Assembly (NCBI GenBank): GCA_964401455.1
Contig: CAYNYI010000075.1
Location: 1 to 15,533, forward strand
Length of the DNA stretch: 15,533 nt
Source: CAYNYI01 sp964401455
GTDB taxonomy: Bacteria; Fibrobacterota; OXYB2-FULL-49-7; CAYNYI01
Direction: 5' to 3'
Below, piece by piece: positions 13,726 to 15,533 of this stretch. Positions within the stretch are counted from its first letter, which is position 1, and each line of letters starts with the position of its first letter. The position numbers were made by a program, and so were the translations under genes. The notes beneath the pieces were generated by a model. That model was not told where the DNA came from. It made no database searches and saw nothing but the letters and a program-made list of their open reading frames with translations.

Positions 13726-15483
13726 ATGAGAACTCTTTTATTTCTTTTTAGTTTGATATTTCTTTTTAGTTGTACTCAAAAGCCTACGGATGTTTCGGAT
13801 AATGGTACCGGCTCCGAGGTCGGCAACGCCTACACCGTTTCCGGCAAGTTCTATGCGGCCACCGGCGCAGCCGTTGAAGGTGCCGTTGTCCACTTCGTAA
13901 AGGTGGGCTACGACCCGTACAACAAGACCACGGCAAAGCTCCTTGCGGAGTCTGACACGGTGATTACGGATTCTACGGGCACCTATGGCACTAATGACCT
14001 TGATCCGGGCACGTACAATGTGTACGGTGAAGACGATAACGGAGACGTTGTTCTTATCGATTCTGTTGAGATCACGGATGACACCACGGTCATTGATTCG
14101 GACACGCTGGATGAGCCGGGTTCTGTTGCGGGTTTTATCAAGCTGGAGCCGGGTGACGAGCCTGACAAGATCATTGCCATTGTTATGGGGAGTAATACTT
14201 TCCGGATTGTGAATCAGGATGCTTCTTTTTCTTTGGCCGATCTTCCTGAGGGTGAATATAATGTCAAGTTTTTCTCTACTCTGGATGATTACAGTAATTA
14301 TGATACGAGTTTTTCCGTTACTTCCGGGGAGGTTTTGAATGTTCCGGATTCTATTGTTATTCCGTTGAAGATTCCGAAGGTTACGGGGCTGACTGTGGAT
14401 TATGATACGATGAAGCAGATTGTGCATCTTTCATGGGACAGGGCGGATGCGGATAAGGTGGATGGGTATAATGTTTACCGCAGGCATATTGATTCCACGG
14501 ATGTTAAGATGAATGTTCAGGTTTTGACCGATACGGTTTTCTCTGATTCTACAGGGGTGCAGGATGAGGTTTATGTCTATTCTGTGGCTTCGGTGGATCA
14601 GAGCGATGAGGAAGGGGTTAAAACAAGTACGGATAGTGTGGAGGTGGTGAGCGGGTTTGAGTTGATGGATTCTATTGGAACCCAAGGGACTGGTGATGGG
14701 CAATTCACGATAATTAGGGATATGAGTTATGATGCCTTTGGGAACTTATATGTTGTAAGTCATGAAAATTCCAGCGGGGATAATCCAAAAATCCAGAAGT
14801 TCGACTCAGCTTATAATTTTTTATTCTCTTTAGATTCCCAAGGAACCGATTTATCAGCATTCATGAGACCATGGGGAATTGCTATTGATAGTGTATCGAA
14901 CATTTATATTGCTGACAGGAATAACAGTCGCATCCAAATATTCGATTCAAACGGTACATTTATTAACACCATTTATGGGGACATAACGGACTCTTCTAAT
15001 TTGGAATCACCAAGAGTATTAACTGTCTATAATGACCAAATATATGTGGCTGATTATTCGGATAGTCAATATTATTCAACAGTAAAAGTTTTTGACAATA
15101 ATGGTGCTTTCATATCTAAATGGGGCGAAAAAGGCAATGGAGATGGGCAGTTTATAAACATTTATGCAATTAAAGAAACAGAAGATGGAGAAATTGTTAC
15201 CTTAGATGAGAATGGTTTCCAAATCTTCTCTGCTACCGGGACTTTTATAAGAAGCTTTGATGTTTCAGCCTATGGTTCAATTCCACGAGATTTTGACATA
15301 GCAAATTCCATCATATACGTTTCTATGTACGGTGGACAAATTGTGCTTCTCGATTTGCAAGGACAATTTATAAGCAAGCTGGACACCAATGATGAGGAAA
15401 TATTTCAAATAGCCGTCAGAAAACAAGATAAAGAAATTCTGGTTTATACCTTTGGTGAACACCAGATTAAAATTTATATGTAG
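13726..15483 (+). CDS. Modular lipoprotein: carboxypeptidase-regulatory-like, Fn3-like and NHL propeller
   Basis: The 585-residue product has a lipobox LFSC (Cys16). After a short linker come two beta-sandwich domains of carboxypeptidase-regulatory type: about 36-127 (YTVSGKFYAATGAAVEGAVV to DLDPGTYNVYGEDDNGD) and about 130-213 (SVAGFIKLE to LPEGEYNVKFFS). A fibronectin-III-like domain follows at about 216-308 (VHLSWDRADADKVDGYNVYR, then YVYSVASVDQSDEEG). Residues 315-585 form NHL-type propeller blades, for example GTGDGQF, RPWGIAIDSVSNIYIADRNN, SRIQIFDSNGTFI and KVFDNNGAFISKWGEKGNGD. Such proteins act at the cell surface in adhesion or ligand binding; the ligand is unknown. AGGGGG (13711-13716) lies 9 nt before the ATG. 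Base composition changes sharply along the gene: GC-rich at the first domain, then G/T-rich, then AT-rich from about 14680 where the propeller starts, as if assembled from different sources. Confidence 0.86.
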   Translation: MRTLLFLFSLIFLFSCTQKPTDVSDNGTGSEVGNAYTVSGKFYAATGAAVEGAVVHFVKVGYDPYNKTTAKLLAESDTVITDSTGTYGTNDLDPGTYNVYGEDDNGDVVLIDSVEITDDTTVIDSDTLDEPGSVAGFIKLEPGDEPDKIIAIVMGSNTFRIVNQDASFSLADLPEGEYNVKFFSTLDDYSNYDTSFSVTSGEVLNVPDSIVIPLKIPKVTGLTVDYDTMKQIVHLSWDRADADKVDGYNVYRRHIDSTDVKMNVQVLTDTVFSDSTGVQDEVYVYSVASVDQSDEEGVKTSTDSVEVVSGFELMDSIGTQGTGDGQFTIIRDMSYDAFGNLYVVSHENSSGDNPKIQKFDSAYNFLFSLDSQGTDLSAFMRPWGIAIDSVSNIYIADRNNSRIQIFDSNGTFINTIYGDITDSSNLESPRVLTVYNDQIYVADYSDSQYYSTVKVFDNNGAFISKWGEKGNGDGQFINIYAIKETEDGEIVTLDENGFQIFSATGTFIRSFDVSAYGSIPRDFDIANSIIYVSMYGGQIVLLDLQGQFISKLDTNDEEIFQIAVRKQDKEILVYTFGEHQIKIYM

Positions 15484-15533
15484 GAGTTAAGATATTGTCT
15501 GACACTTCCGATATAAAAAGTTAAGAATCAACT

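Noticed and set aside
13738..14427. 229-codon open frame on the minus strand inside the modular lipoprotein gene
   Set aside because: The product is Arg/Asn/Ile-rich with no signal, domain or ribosome site, and it exists only because the + strand is G/T-skewed with few stop-forming antisense codons.
15484..15533. Terminator after the modular lipoprotein gene
   Set aside because: TGTC-T-GACA at 15495-15503 is too short to form a stable hairpin and has no T-run; the window ends too soon to judge.

Overview
The window most likely comes from a Gram-negative bacterium of the Fibrobacterota lineage (Fibrobacter or Chitinispirillum-like). The main clue is a full-length TIGR02147/DUF4423 protein, a family first described as a large paralogous family of Fibrobacter succinogenes, plus a broken second copy. 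Three lipoproteins with clear lipoboxes and a signal-peptide beta-barrel candidate fit an organism with an outer membrane. The phylum call is inference from family content; no rRNA is present.

Region 1 (1-8204, + strand) is a tightly packed housekeeping run. It holds the 3' part of a CCA-adding-type tRNA nucleotidyltransferase, an outer-membrane barrel-like protein, a TPM-domain (YgcG-like) membrane protein, a degenerate nucleotidyltransferase-like protein, LemA, a small four-cysteine protein, a STAS-domain protein, a lipoprotein with a split formylglycine-generating-enzyme-like domain, and pyrK-pyrD, the two subunits of NAD-linked class 1B dihydroorotate dehydrogenase. Most junctions are 0-40 nt or overlap, so much of it could be one transcript. 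TPM protein, nucleotidyltransferase-like protein and LemA form a membrane-associated subcluster.

Region 2 (8164-10448, - strand) holds a SAM-dependent methyltransferase and a TPR lipoprotein joined by a 4-nt ATGA overlap. The lipoprotein gene converges on pyrD and the two coding ends overlap by 41 bp.

Region 3 (10449-15533) looks like an accessory, rearranged zone. It contains a hicAB toxin-antitoxin pair (- strand), a stretch with no intact gene, an AAA_14/DUF4143 ATPase, and a TIGR02147 regulator-like gene followed after 6 nt by a lipoprotein with a C-terminal NHL-type propeller. The gene-poor stretch carries two head-to-head scraps: the N-terminal end of another TIGR02147 gene (+) and a piece of a GIGTTSP-repeat (tail-fibre/S74-type) surface protein (-). 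The lipoprotein gene is a mosaic of three base-composition zones that follow its domain borders.

The strongest candidate for an undescribed system is this last part: a TIGR02147 gene paired with a modular surface lipoprotein, next to the remains of a second TIGR02147 gene and a second surface-protein gene. This suggests a family of regulator/surface-protein cassettes that turn over by recombination. No CRISPR array, rRNA, tRNA, transposase or convincing terminator was seen.
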